Shown here: piece by piece, positions 48,485 to 60,559 of the stretch
How the letters are laid out: the number at the start of each line of letters is the position of its first letter
Position numbering within the stretch: the first letter of the stretch is position 1
DNA from: Trichopria drosophilae
Taxonomy: Eukaryota > Arthropoda > Insecta > Hymenoptera > Diapriidae
Assembly: GCA_030407085.1 (NCBI GenBank)
Contig: CM059587.1
Coordinates: 96,219,001-96,283,000 of the forward strand
Length of the DNA: 64,000 nt
Direction of reading: 5' to 3'
Translations under genes and position numbers: made by a program
The notes under the pieces: generated by a model
Database searches by the model: none
The model's input: only the letters and a program-made list of their open reading frames with translations
Told to the model about the DNA's origin: nothing

Positions 48485-48546
48485 CCAGAATATTCTGTTC
48501 TAGAAAACTATGAAGAGTTCGAGAAGGTACTGCGGGCAGGTCACGG
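48485..48546 (+). promoter_or_regulatory. Upstream heat-shock module B of gene 4
   Basis: CCAGAATATTCTGTTCTAGA gives GAA-2-TTC at 48488-48495. GAGTTCGAGAAGGTACTGCG gives TTC-2-GAA at 48518-48525, followed by GCAGGTCACGGAT. This is closely matched upstream of gene 5. Confidence 0.55.
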
Positions 48547-48896
48547 ATAAATCCCTAATCGTGTATAGAATTATTGATATCAAATATTCTTGACTTTTGA
48601 CAAATAATTACTAATAATGGGAAATTGAATTTACTTGTATCACTATCTGATTATATTCAATTTATATTTAAAAGGAAAAAACAAAACAAACATATAGAAG
48701 AAGTGATAAAAATTTGAATGGACCAAAATTTAAGAATTTAACCATTTTTAAGGAAGTAATGAAAATTTATATTTTCGATGAAGTCGATTTAAATCCTGTT
48801 TCATTTCAATCTATAAAATAATATTGGATTTAATCGAAAAAATCGAAAGGAGTGAAAAGAATAAAGAAAAGTATATAAGTAGAGAGTTCAAATCGA

Positions 48897-48930
48897 GAAC
48901 GTTCGAGGACAGAAGAATCGAGCATGGAAG
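48897..48930 (+). promoter_or_regulatory. Upstream heat-shock module C of gene 4
   Basis: Units are GAA 48897, TTC 48902, GGA 48907 and GAA 48912 in the conserved CGAGAACGTTCGAGGACAGA context. No TATA box follows at the gene-2 distance. A TATATAAG lies upstream instead (~48872). Confidence 0.5.
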
Positions 48931-49299
48931 AATCGAGTACAAGCTCGTAACGAAATTTTACGTGCATTTTAAACTACTGACTAGTGAAACAATTTTGCTA
49001 ATTAAAAGAATTTTGCGTTTCATTTTCCAATAAATTTTCCAATAACATTCACAACATTTTAAAATCCCTCACAAAACATTTGAAGAAACTTTGCATTCTA
49101 TAGAATATTTTCAGTTCGAGCATGGACGAAATTTATTGAGCTTTCAATAACTTTTATTTCATATTGTTTTAAATATTGTTACATCGAATGGTTGCACTGT
49201 TTTGGCACTGTTTACATAAAAGCTCTTATAAAAAACATTGCAGCGGAATTTGCATCATCATTAAATCAAATTCACACGACTTTGAATTTTGAATCTTTT

Positions 49300-49421
49300 C
49301 TGTGGCGCCTCTGTCGAGAAAGCACCAGACATTCAAGAAATCGATTCCAGAATCCAGACGCATCCCACCGGTATACATATATATATGCAATATACAGCAC
49401 GTAGAGCGTTCTGGTAAGATC
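49300..49421 (+). promoter_or_regulatory. Upstream heat-shock modules D and E of gene 4
   Basis: GGCGCCTCTGTCGAGAAAGC leads to TTC-2-GAA at 49332-49339, where the first GAA unit has been lost by a 1-bp shortening. Module E is TTC-GTA-ATC at 49409-49421, with an imperfect last unit. Confidence 0.5.
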
Positions 49422-49880
49422 TGCTAGATTCTACAACTTTCGATCATAAAATTTACATTCGAAATGTAGTGATATGAAAATAATTTGCTGTTCATAACAG
49501 TGAATAAATAATAAAAATTGTCCAATAATACACTCCTTTCATATATTTATTATATATTTCAAAAGTTTTGTTGCGTGTCATAAAAGACAGATTAGAAAAA
49601 ATAATTCCGCGCTAAAAATGCCAAAGAAGAACCGTTTCCATATCGCGTGCGTGGTAGCGATAAATTGCAATTGCCTATTTATAAAGCAATTATAATATTA
49701 ATTGTTTCTTTTCATTTGAATTTATTACTGTACGATTTTAAAGGGACAAGAAAATTCTGAAAAGAATTGAATCAATAACAAATACCCCAACACATTATTC
49801 CGATTGAAATCATAAATATTTAAAAAATTGAATTCGTCAAGTCACATGAATATTTGTCTCCTAAATGAAGATGCTGTTGA

Positions 49881-50146
49881 GAAGGTTCGAGCAGCGAACT
49901 TTCGAGTAATTTCTCGACAGTTCCTGAATAGCCCGGACGGTGGCAGCAGGGTATATAAGCGGTGCCGCGCGGCAACCTCCTCAGTATACGAAACGAAAGC
50001 AAACGATTCAAATCGAGTGCAACCAAAGCGATAAGCTTTACAAGCTATTATACCTAACAACACAAGTATTATCAAGTCAAGTGTTATTTATAACATACTA
50101 ATTGAGTTATCAAGTGTCAAACAAAGAACAACATACCATTTTCAAA
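49881..50146 (+). promoter_or_regulatory. Hsp70 gene 4 heat-shock promoter and leader
   Basis: Units are GAA 49881, TTC 49886, GAA 49896, TTC 49901, TTC 49911 and TTC 49921. TATATAA is at 49952-49958 and TCAGT has its A at 49983. The leader is 164 nt without ATG. Confidence 0.9.
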
Positions 50147-52066
50147 ATGCCAGCAATTGGAATCGATCTGGGCACGACTTATTCGTGCGTTGGAGTTTGG
50201 CAACAAGGAAAGGTGGAGATCATCGCCAACGATCAAGGCAACCGAACAACACCAAGTTATGTTGCCTTCACCGATACGGAGCGTCTCATTGGGGATGCTG
50301 CGAAAAATCAGGTAGCTATGAATCCCGCCAACACAGTTTTCGACGCGAAGAGGCTGATCGGTCGTCGATTCGACGACTCCAAAGTGCAATCCGACATCGC
50401 ACACTGGCCCTTCAAGGTCGTTGCTGAGGCGGGAAAACCGAAAATTCAAGTCGAATTTCGGGGTGAAATGAAGCGATTCAATCCAGAAGAGATCAGTTCA
50501 ATGGTTCTTGTCAAAATGAAAGAAACTGCGGAGGCATTCCTTGGGCAAAAGGTTCGTGAGGCAGTCATCACAGTTCCAGCTTACTTTAACGATTCACAAA
50601 GGCAGGCAACGAAAGATGCCGGTGCTATTGCTGGACTAAATGTCCTCAGGATCATCAACGAACCGACAGCCGCTGCTCTTGCCTATGGTCTTGACAAGAG
50701 TTTGAAAGGAGAGAAAAATGTTCTCATATTCGATCTGGGTGGAGGAACATTCGATGTCTCTATATTAACCATCGACGAAGGATCTCTTTTCGAAGTGAAG
50801 GCGACAGCAGGCGATACTCACCTTGGAGGAGAAGATTTTGATTCGAGACTCGTGGACCATTTGTGCAAAGAATTCGAACGCAAGTTCAGGAAAAATCCAA
50901 AATCAAATCCACGGTCTCTACGACGTTTAAGAACAGCAGCAGAAAGGGCAAAACGCACACTGTCTTCCAGCACAGAAGCAACGATTGAAATCGATGCGCT
51001 CTACGAGGGAATTGATTTCTACACCAAGATCACCAGGGCTCGTTTCGAAGAGTTGTGTGCTGATCTTTTCAGATCAACGCTAGAGCCTGTAGAAAAAGCA
51101 CTCGCAGATGCCAAGATGGATAAGAAATCAATCGACGAAATTGTCTTGGTCGGAGGATCGACTCGAATACCCAAAATTCAATCGATGTTGCAGAACTTCT
51201 TCTGTGGTAAACAGCTCAATTTATCCATCAATCCTGACGAAGCTGTCGCATATGGTGCTGCTGTACAAGCAGCAATCCTGACAGGGGAAGGCGATAAAAA
51301 TTCTACGCTGCAAGATGTTTTACTCGTAGACGTAGCTCCCCTTTCATTGGGTATCGAGACAGCTGGAGGAATCATGACGAACATCATTGAGAGAAATGCT
51401 AGGATTCCATGCAAACAATCACAAACCTTCTCAACTTACGCCGACAACCAACCTGGTGTTAGTATTCAAGTTTTTGAAGGTGAGAGAACCATGACCAAAG
51501 ACAATCATCTTCTCGGTAAATTTGAATTGAGTGGAATTGCACCAGCACCTCGTGGAGTACCAAAGATCGATGTCACTTTCGACATGGATGCTAACGGTAT
51601 CCTCCATGTAACAGCCAAGGACACAGCCTCTGGTCGCAGTAACGACGTTCGAATCACAAATGACAAAGGCCGCTTGTCAAAAGAAGAAATTGACAGGATG
51701 CTGTCAGAAGCTGAACGTTATCGTGATCAAGATCGAGAACAAAGAGAAAAAGTAGATGCTCGAAATCAAATAGAGAGCTATGTTTTCTCTGTCAAACAAG
51801 CGGTGCAAGAAAGTGGATCAAAATTAAATGATTCCGACAAAAATTCCATCCTAAGGCTGTGTGAAGAAACTGTGCAATGGCTGGACAACAACACTTTAGC
51901 CGAGAAAGATGAATACAAACACAAATTGGAAGAAGTTCAAAGGCAATGTGCGCCAATAATGACGAAAATTCATCAGGGTGGAGCAGCTGGACCACAAGAC
52001 TGTGGTGGCCAATTCCGGCAAGGAACCAACGACTATTCCGGTCCTACTGTCGAAGAAGTTGATTAA
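50147..52066 (+). CDS. Hsp70: Heat shock protein 70, gene 4 (639 aa)
   Basis: This is a complete inducible cytosolic Hsp70 with all family signatures, the DVLLVDV linker and EEVD tail. It differs from gene 1 at H330D, V409I, T429S and S621G. Silent-site choices in 51150-51215 (for example GTCGGAGGATCGACTCG and ATGTTGCAGAACTTC) are shared with gene 5, and TTTGAATTGAGTGGAATTGC near codons 459-465 is shared with the pseudogene. These link genes 4, 5 and the pseudogene as sources for conversion tracts. The ATG start sits in TTTTCAAAATG context. Confidence 0.98.
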   Translation: MPAIGIDLGTTYSCVGVWQQGKVEIIANDQGNRTTPSYVAFTDTERLIGDAAKNQVAMNPANTVFDAKRLIGRRFDDSKVQSDIAHWPFKVVAEAGKPKIQVEFRGEMKRFNPEEISSMVLVKMKETAEAFLGQKVREAVITVPAYFNDSQRQATKDAGAIAGLNVLRIINEPTAAALAYGLDKSLKGEKNVLIFDLGGGTFDVSILTIDEGSLFEVKATAGDTHLGGEDFDSRLVDHLCKEFERKFRKNPKSNPRSLRRLRTAAERAKRTLSSSTEATIEIDALYEGIDFYTKITRARFEELCADLFRSTLEPVEKALADAKMDKKSIDEIVLVGGSTRIPKIQSMLQNFFCGKQLNLSINPDEAVAYGAAVQAAILTGEGDKNSTLQDVLLVDVAPLSLGIETAGGIMTNIIERNARIPCKQSQTFSTYADNQPGVSIQVFEGERTMTKDNHLLGKFELSGIAPAPRGVPKIDVTFDMDANGILHVTAKDTASGRSNDVRITNDKGRLSKEEIDRMLSEAERYRDQDREQREKVDARNQIESYVFSVKQAVQESGSKLNDSDKNSILRLCEETVQWLDNNTLAEKDEYKHKLEEVQRQCAPIMTKIHQGGAAGPQDCGGQFRQGTNDYSGPTVEEVD

Positions 52067-52270
52067 AATCCTGATTTTATTGTGATAAATAGTGAAATTA
52101 TTAAATTACATTCCAAAGACTGATATATATAATTTATTGTTGTATGAATGATGTAAAAATGAAATTGACAGTCATACATGTGTGTTCTACATTATTCTCG
52201 TTTTTCACCAGTCTGCGAACTGGTTATTATTGTAAATATTGTAAATATTACTTTTAAGTAGAATAATAAA
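52067..52270 (+). terminator. Hsp70 gene 4 3' UTR and poly(A) signal
   Basis: The hairpin ACCAGT-CTGCGA-ACTGGT is at 52207-52224, with TGTAAATA at 52231-52238 and 52240-52247, and AATAAA at 52265-52270. It is nearly the same as gene 3. Confidence 0.85.
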
Positions 52271-52319
52271 TTATTTTTTCCACAAAATTAACAATGTTTT
52301 CTCTTTCACTAACCTTCCC

Positions 52320-54284
52320 ATGAAATTTTGAATTGAATATTCTGTATAGCGTATTTTAAGTTACACAAGTATAATCTAAATGAAAGAATTACGAACTACA
52401 ATATACGTTTGTGGTTTTCATTCTTTTAGTATTCAGTATTATTGTATTAATATATATTAGAGAGAATTGTCTAAAGTTCATGTCATTTTTGAAAATGACC
52501 ATGTTTTTCACATGTTTTTTATTACTCACATTTCAAGGTAGATTTTAAATTTATTATTTTTTTTACTTTTTTGTATTTTATTTATTTCTTATTACGCCAA
52601 ACAGATTCAGTTAAATAATTTTATTTTCTATCAATAATTTTTTGAACTTCATGATGAGCAACTGTACCTTGAAGTGTAATTACTAACCTTAGTTATTTAT
52701 TATTTAGCTAAAGTGAGTAGGTACGTACTAACATTTCATTCGTAACTAGATGCGTAATGGTAAAAAAATGTTTTTTGAAATTGTTTTTTTATTTTCTTTG
52801 ACGTTTGATTATTTAATGGCGGCTGATTTACAAAAAAAAAACGTAATTTAAATAATTTTTTTGTTCGTTAACTAAAATCTCAGTCGCTCAGGATGTCAAA
52901 ATTCGAATCGATCTATCCAATATGGTTGCGTTTACATGCATTTTCTCCGTTTTTTTCAGTTATTTTATATTTTTAGTCACCCTTTCTCTTATTCTTTCTT
53001 TTTTTTGCATTTTTTACTGGCAAAGGTTTATTAGCAGCATAAAGGCTGAAAAATGTATTTATATTTCTATTATATTTCTCAGAGATTTTTAATTTTCAAG
53101 CTTTTCTGGTTTTTCTTGCCTGATTTCTGACATTATTGTTCTAAAACAATACTAAAATATGCAGAAAAATAAGCTTCATAACTAAAAGAATTGAAAAATT
53201 CAAAATAACATAAAAAAAATATATTTGTGAAATCCACCATATTGGAAAGACCATTTTGATTCGAACATTTGGATATATTTTCCATTGTTTATGTAACTTT
53301 GGGTAATAGTAACGAAGAAAAGACTTGTAACATTATATAAAAGGCAAAAACTTGCGAATTTCGAAGAAAAATATGAAAGTATAATATTTTTCGTCATTTT
53401 TAATTTTACTGTTGCTACTTTCTTGCATCATTGATATTAAACTTAGATAAATATATTAGTGTAATGGACAAAATTTGTTAACTAAATGGATCGGCCATCT
53501 TGAATTTTGACACCCGCTTAAATTTTATTTATGATGATTATTCCACTGGATCCGAGATCAGGAATAATTATTAGCCGGTGAGTTAAACAAATGTAAAAAA
53601 CGTTAAAATCGCGTTTTTTTGTAAATTAGCCACCTTTTTTAAAAAATCAAAAAATCAAAGTTATAGAAAGAAACTAATATGAAGTAGATTTGAAAAGTAC
53701 GGACAAAAATGCGACAGAAAATATGGTTTTAAAATTTATTTGCTTACCATTACACAGAAAAATATGGACTTGACAAACTTAAACAATATATGGCCGTTTG
53801 ACATGAAAAGGGTTATTGAATAAGTGGTACTAGTAAAATCGACTTTTCTAATTTTGTGGTATGTCAAAATACTCATGCGTGAAACTCGATTGTTCACAGA
53901 TAACCGTCTTGGATGCAATGAAAACAAAGGTTGTATATTTTCTAAAGAAATACATTTATTGTATATGTCTCAGAAGTTTGCAATTCTCTATAAACAAGAA
54001 AATATTAAAAGAAAATTTTTTAATTTGTTCAATCCCTTAAAAGAAGTAGGGGTGGGGGAGTACAAAAAATTGCTTTAAGCAAAAAATTTAAAGGCATAAA
54101 ACGCTCTAATAGGACTTAAAAGAAAGCTGAAATCTTCAACTTTAAGAATTAAAACTTAAAAGTTATGTGAATATTGATGATACTATTACTTTTTATTACT
54201 TTCATTACTATATTTATATATTTTTATTTAAAATTGTATTATTATATGATTATTCCAAAGCGTTACCTATGTTATTTTTGTTAA
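52320..54284. other. Spacer 4-5, first part
   Basis: The start parallels the spacer after gene 3. Bases ~52800-53660 hold short, loosely inverted blocks with GGCGGCTGATTTAC and GGCCATCTTGAATTTTGACA motifs. The frames at 53736-54078 have no recognised motif. Confidence 0.45.
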
Positions 54285-54352
54285 CTTTGTAAAAGGCCTC
54301 AAGGCCGTAGAATATATATAATAAATAAATAAATAAATAAATAAATAAATAT
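54285..54352 (+). repeat. Probable 3' tail of a non-LTR retroelement with (AAAT)n
   Basis: TTTGTAAAAGGCCTCAAGGC, then CGTAGAATATA, is followed by ~8 AAAT units. A short GGCC hairpin followed by a tetranucleotide tail is common at insect LINE or SINE 3' ends. No reverse-transcriptase sequence was found upstream. Confidence 0.35.
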
Positions 54353-55159
54353 TTCAGTACGCCTGAATTTATAATACCTCTCACTTATACTTTATATTTT
54401 AGTAAAAATAACTAGGAATGTAAATATTAGTGGAAAACAATTCTCCATAATCGGATTGGCTCCAAACTTCTTACTTCTGGGTTTTTGGAGTGACTGATCA
54501 TGAATCTGATGTCAACTTTTAAAAGTTGGAAATGGCGAATCCAATACGGCGGAGGAATTTGTTACAAATGGTTCAAATTTGCTACAGACTATTTACTCGG
54601 GGTGTTTTATGACAGTCAGAATTGTTGACTGTCATAAAAACTCTCTTCAGAAAATTCGGAAATTCTATAGAATATGCAGAACTTTTTTTAAATATATTGT
54701 TTCCATGATTTTTATTTGTTTGAAGAGAAAACACAATGAAGTGCAAAGTACAAAAAACGCATTTGGACATACTGAAATAAGAAAAGAAAGTACCAATGGT
54801 CTACACAGCAAATAATCATAGGATACGGTTCATTTAAAATTGAAAATTGTTTTCTGTTTTCCCTATAATATAAAGGAAATAATCTCCAAATTGGCATTTT
54901 TTGCTATTTATTTTAATAACTTGCTACTTAAAAAAGAGCCACATGTACTTGTTTATTCAAAAGATGTCTAATAAATAAATATAAGTAATTTATTTTCAAC
55001 CATAATGTACGGAAGGAAGTGTAGGACAAATTTAAAATAAATTTTTGACTTTTGGCAGTCTTTGAGGGCTTTCTCCTTATAAATTTATTCTGTAATCCAA
55101 AAAAAAAATACAGAAATGATTATGATAATTAGCATTTGACGAAAAATTGACATAAATAT
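54353..55159. other. AT-rich spacer with one dispersed-repeat core
   Basis: GGAGTGACTGATCATGAATC (~54487-54506) with AAATGGCGAATCC is the shared repeat core. Nothing else is recognised. Confidence 0.45.
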
Positions 55160-56065
55160 AAATGTAAAAATAGGGTAAACCTTCGGAAAAGCTACGACAT
55201 CGCAAAAAAAAATTGTGCCATACTAGTTTTGTGTATTTTTGCCTCCTGATTACGAATATGATAAAAAATCGGCGCTCTGCTACACTGAAGCCGCTATCTT
55301 GAAAAAACACCTAAAAATCGTGTTTTTTTTTAAGTTTTTTTCATTTATCATGAAAAATACAAATCGGATGAAAAAATGTTTCAAATAAAAATTGTAGAGC
55401 ACAAAATTCTCTGCAAAAAAGGTTTTGTACATAATTTTCGTAATCTCAACAGAAAGCTCGCAAATGAGCGATGAAAGTGACCGTAATAGATTTCTGCAAG
55501 GAGTCCCGAGTTTCGAGAATTATGTTCAGAATGTACAATTGGCATTCTCCTACAGTTCGAAAGGAAATGCGTGAAACACGAGGGTGCCTGCGTGCTGGGG
55601 GGCACCGCCCCCCAGACCCCCCTTTTATACTAACCTAACCTCCAACCATGCAAATGTGGGTCTATACAACAAACCGTTACAAGTTATTTAGTTATTTGCG
55701 GAGACTTTACCTCGCTGAAATCCATTACGGTCACTTTCATCGCTCATTTGCGAGCTTTCTGTTAAGATTACTAAAATTATGTATCAAACCTTTTTTGTTA
55801 AGAATTTTGTGCTCTACATTTTTTATTTGAAATATTTTTTCATCCGATTTATATTTTTTAAGATAAATGGAAAAAACTAAAAAAAAAACACAATTTTTAG
55901 GTGTTTTTTCGAAATAGCGGCTTCTGTATAGCAGAGCGCCGATTTTGTTTGTCATATTCGTAATCAGGGGGCAAAAATATACAAAACTAGTGTAATGAAA
56001 TTTTTTTTCTCGATGTCGTAGCTCTTCCGAAGGTTTACCAAATAGGAATATATATAAATTAAAAT
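55160..56065. repeat. Foldback element with ~340-bp arms
   Basis: The left arm ~55160-55495 and right arm ~55728-56065 are complementary (GCGCTCTGCTACACTGAAGC against GCTTCTGTATAGCAGAGCGC). The loop contains a GC-rich hairpin at 55595-55615 (CTGGGGGGC-ACC-GCCCCCCAG) and CTAACCTAACC. The frames at 55381-56102 on both strands are translations of the arms. Confidence 0.8.
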
Positions 56066-57500
56066 CATATATACAAAAAGTAGGCGAAATGATAACCAAC
56101 ATTGCAAGTTTTTTAAAATTCTGAAAAAAATAAAAAACAGTAACTTTTTACGTTAAAAACAAACAACGTGTAAAATAAAACTGGAGATGTCTTCACGAAA
56201 TTAAAAAAATCCGCTGAATTAAGTAAAAAATCATTGTTCTTGAACAAGGATGAAATGTTCAAAAATAATTTGTTAAACACCTTTTTTTTAACGACTTAAA
56301 TTTTGGACCTGTAACTATATTAAAAAGTTTGAAAGGATTTTTTTTAAAACGATGGATTTTAAAGATGTATGGATTATTCTGTCGAGAAAAAGATTCTCTA
56401 TAAATTCATCGAATGATGTTTTCAAATTTCTAAAGTTGACGTAAACTTTCACTATTTTACATTAAAACGAATATATTATTAGTTTTTAAAATAATTTTAA
56501 CGATTAAGCAAAAAATTTGTAATCGTTCATTCGGTGTTGTAAAGACTCTTTTTCGTGAAAAATAAAGAATATTAAATAAACGTCATTCGATAAATTCATT
56601 CATAATAGAAGCCCCTGAAGGGGACTCAGTAATGAGTTGAAATATTGGGCATGAATACAAATTATTTTGGCAAAGATCCTTTTGCTAATAAAAAAAATTA
56701 GAAATTATGGCCATTTTATCATTCGACCATCCTATAGAAGAAATTTATGAATAATCGGTTCATCAATTATAAATAATTATTTAACATGTGTTTTACAATC
56801 AGTAAAAAAAGATTTTCAAACATTATTTTTTAACGTTTCTATTTTTCTAGCGTAATAATGTTTTTTTTTCAACAATGTCAGTAATAATAACAATTAAATT
56901 CTTTGTAGTTTTATAAATATTAAATTAGACCAGAATATATGCAAACATGTTTGAACTTTCGTTCATATGGAGACATTTTAACTCTTTAACTCATTTAAAC
57001 TTTTTGTCCGACATATTGGATTCGACATTTTTAATTTTAAACTAAAGTGAAATTCGTATTCAAAAAGCCGAAAATAAAGTCAGACAGTGAAGATATAACT
57101 CTCTTAAAGCTGGTATGTCAAAAAATTACTGTCTGCTTTTCTAGGTGCTTATTTTTATGTCATAAATGTATCAAATCATATTTTTTACTCCATTTTATTT
57201 TCGTAGTAAGAAATATAATTGTAAAAGTATTTTCAAGGTTATGTCGTAGTTAGCGACACGTAAAAGAAGGCATTCTAAATAGCATTCCAGTAATATCCCA
57301 TGTAGAAAATGATGGAAGTGGAACATTATACAATATTAAACTAGTGTTGGCGTGGTGCCTCGCTCGCTTCGCTCGCTCAGAAACTTCGAGCCAGTGGAGA
57401 GTCGGCTATTCCTTAAGACTCCTTTGTTTACTAACAGCTTTCAATTATATTATAAAATTATATTGATATTTGGGGGTCCAATCATATTTAGGTCCAAGTG
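56066..57500. other. Spacer 4-5 with a partial unit start
   Basis: Bases ~57160-57340 match the block preceding gene 4 (48040 onward), including CTCCATTTTATTTTCG and a faint module A. GCCTCGCTCGCTTCGCTCGC at ~57358-57377 is a GC-rich run of transposon-like look. No gene is seen. Confidence 0.45.
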
Positions 57501-57504
57501 GCTT

Positions 57505-59857
57505 CGATAGATATGTTACAACAATATAGTGTTTCTTATATGTATGAAAATTGAAAATGAGCATTTTCAAAACTTCGACCCCGACAACAGGCCAGCCGAA
57601 GTATTAATAAATAAAAGTTGCAAAACACTTACTTCGTGCACTTGTATTCTAATAGACTATTCGATGCGTATTACATGTTTACTGTGTTTTACTAATTACT
57701 GTCTGTATTATTATGATATTATATATACAATATATATACATATAATTCGTCAAAGATATCTTGAAAGTGTCGAAAAGATCTATGACGGATATCTTATAGA
57801 TATCTATAAGACATCTTTTAGATATATCGAAATAGTTATTTTCGTATCAAGGGCGTAAATGAACTTTGCGCCCGTAGGTGGTCACCGCGCCCGAGGGGCT
57901 GGCAAAGACTACCCCTGGGGGGTAGGGGGTCGAAACGTCGAAATTTGATGAAAAACAATAGGGTAATTTTTTTGCCGCGATTACCAAATTCAATACTTTT
58001 TCAGACAATAGTCATAAACATTTTAAAACAGTTTTTATGGCATTATCGTTGACTTTAGGAAGAAAATGCATAGAACCTTTTTTGTATAGAATTTCATGCT
58101 CTATCTTTTTTGTTGGAAACAATTTTTAATAAAATTTGTATTTTTCAAAATAACTGCAAAAAACTACAAAGAAACTTAATTGGGGCTAATTTTTTTTAGT
58201 AATGGACGGGTGGATCTGCCCCAAAATCTAATCAGATCTAAGTTATGCCAAGTCGCGTATTTAAAAAAAAAATTTATGTCAATACGCTTCTCCGTTCGCG
58301 AGTTATCGCGAGACAAAAAAACGGGACGTACGGACGTACGGACGTACGTACGTACAAGATCACGGACACAAATTTTTTTATTGTTGATTTGGGTTCCTTA
58401 GGGTCTGAAACGTCGACATTTGATGAAAAACTATATGGTAATTTTTTTGCCCGAAGTGACCAAATTCAATACTTCGTCCAGACTTAGTCTGGGTCGAAGT
58501 AAAATATCATACAACCTTGTTTTCAAACGAAATCAGAAAAATATAGTTTAAAAATGTTGGTTTATAATGTGATTTAATTAGAATCTATTTGTTTCTTTGG
58601 ATGGTACGTAATAATTTGTAAGTGTTTAAATTAACCTTATCAACAGGAATTTTATAAGCACGTTAATTAAAAAATATTATTGGTTTGCTAGTATGATACT
58701 TTTTACTTCGACCCAGACCATAGGTCTGGCGAAGTATTGAATTTGGTCAGTTCCCGTCAAAAAATTACCCTACAGTTTTTCATCAAATGTCCACGTTTCA
58801 GGCCCTACGGAACCCAAAGCAACAATAAAAAAATTGGTGTCCGTTAGGTTGTACGTCCGTCCGTCCGTCCGTCCGTGGGCAAAATTTTGTATACACGATA
58901 TCTCACGCCTGGCAGGACGAATTTAAAAAGTACAAACGGATTTGGGTTTCTCTTGGCCAAACTTAGATCTGATTAGTTTTTGGAGACAATGCACACTAGA
59001 TTAAGGGGAGGTTTATCAAATAACGCTCAAAAAACACGTTTTTTCCATTTTTTTACAAAAAATACAAATCGTACAAAAAATGTTTCAAACAAAAAATATA
59101 GAACATCGAATTCTCTACAAAAAACGTTATATTCATTTCTTCGTAAAATCAACGATCAACGATAATGCCGTAAAAAACGGAAACCGAAGTATCCCACATA
59201 TAAAAAAATTTATTTCCTGCAACCCGACCTGTCAAAAACTCGACTAAACCGCGTTTTTTTAAGCATCAGTGTGAACAAGACGTGCTCATTTATCAGTGCT
59301 TCGGCTGACCTGCGGTCGGGGTCGAAGTTTTGAAAATGCTCATTTTCAATTTTAATATAGGGTGAATGTGCCAATGAATGGACGACTACCAATGCATGGA
59401 CGATTTTCTACATATTTCTATTTCTTATGAATGTATGATGCACAACATGCAACAAAATAAATATTTTTATGTTCTTTGAACATTCAAAACAATATTTACA
59501 GTACTATTGATCTTCCAGTATTTATTATTTTGTAAAATCAAAGCAAAGTTTTAAAGCCATCCAAAACTGGTACTGAAAACGTCCCATTTGATTTGACCCG
59601 TCTATTCATTGGGGTTTAGCGGATTTTTTTACAAACGTATGAAGACGAGGTTGATAATTAAATAAAATCAAAGGTTGAACCACACGGTCATAAAGAGCAG
59701 AGTCTAACGATTCTAATGGTGGTATCATAATTAAATTTTCATAAAAGAATTCAAAAGTTACAATCGATCAAAGTGTGAAAAATGCTTAACCGTCCATTCA
59801 TTGGCATATTCACCCTATTTAAGGAACAAGATATTGTTACAATATATGTATAGAAAC
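57505..59857. mobile_element. Composite foldback with hairpin ends, interrupted by a TIR element
   Basis: The outer arms share TTGAAAATGAGCATTTTCAA then ACTTCGACCCCGAC (57550 region and its complement at ~59314-59355). The arm complementarity continues past the element inserted at 59360-59815. An inner palindrome pairs ~58180-58500 with ~58700-58990 and includes ACGGACGT and CGTC-CGTC tandem runs. Hairpins such as CCAGACT-T-AGTCTGG (58480s) and CCAGACC-ATA-GGTCTGG (58710s) sit beside TACTTCG motifs. No transposase is seen. Confidence 0.65.
59360..59815. mobile_element. Miniature TIR element (456 bp, TA target)
   Basis: The ends GGGTGAATGTGCCAATGAAT and its complement (one mismatch) extend ~25 bp, with TA at 59358-59359 and 59816-59817. 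It splits one arm of the surrounding foldback, so it inserted later. Confidence 0.75.
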
Positions 59858-60479
59858 TGCTCGAACCTAACGATGCTAGAACTACCCTCTGCGGCCTTCT
59901 TTCCTGGCAGTGTTAAAATGGGAATATTCCCGGAAGCATCAGCCTTTCGTCAGGGAACTGCAATACGAATTTAGCCAAAATTGTAGGCACCCGGGTCGAA
60001 GGCATCTAGTTTTTCTTTGTAAATATTCAATATAAATTACGGAGACATTAGTTATTCATCTTTAAAGACTGGAGCGTCACTCTTCCATTAGAATAACACA
60101 ATGTTCACTCCAAGAATTGTATAGAGTACAATTTTTTCGAAATAATATTTTCGGACGTTTGTTGTAAAGAGCTTACATGTGTATAATGTATGCATTAATA
60201 TTTTATTAATAATATTTTACACTGATGTTAGGGATAAGCATCTAACCAATTCGGTGACCTTTTTAATTTTCTATGTTATATTTTCAAATTAAATCTTTTT
60301 TCAATATTGTCCAGTTACATGAAATAAATAAATTATTGCAGTAAGTTGAAGGTATATAGAAATATAATAGATAACCTCACTTTTTAGTAAACATAAAATC
60401 TAAGAAGTTAATATTAATCATGACAGAATAAATACAATGCAAAGTTTTATTAGTTCAAAATAAAAAATTTAGGCATACC
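59858..60479. other. Spacer 4-5, last part before gene 5 modules
   Basis: An isolated three-unit heat-shock-like site GAA-TTC-GGA lies at 59922-59934 in GGGAATATTCCCGGAAGC. No other feature was recognised. Confidence 0.45.
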
Positions 60480-60559
60480 AGATACATTTGCTCCGTTTTA
60501 TTTTCGGAGTAAAAGAATTATTAATACCGTTTACTGGTAGTTTTTAAAGGATAGTTTTT

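Noticed and set aside
57529..57858. 109-codon plus-strand frame
   Set aside because: Its start lies within the arm of a foldback element and the rest is AT-rich with no recognisable motif.
58321..58360. CRISPR-like or tandem array from ACGGACGT/CGTCC runs
   Set aside because: These are short tandem repeats without spacers, inside a eukaryotic foldback element.
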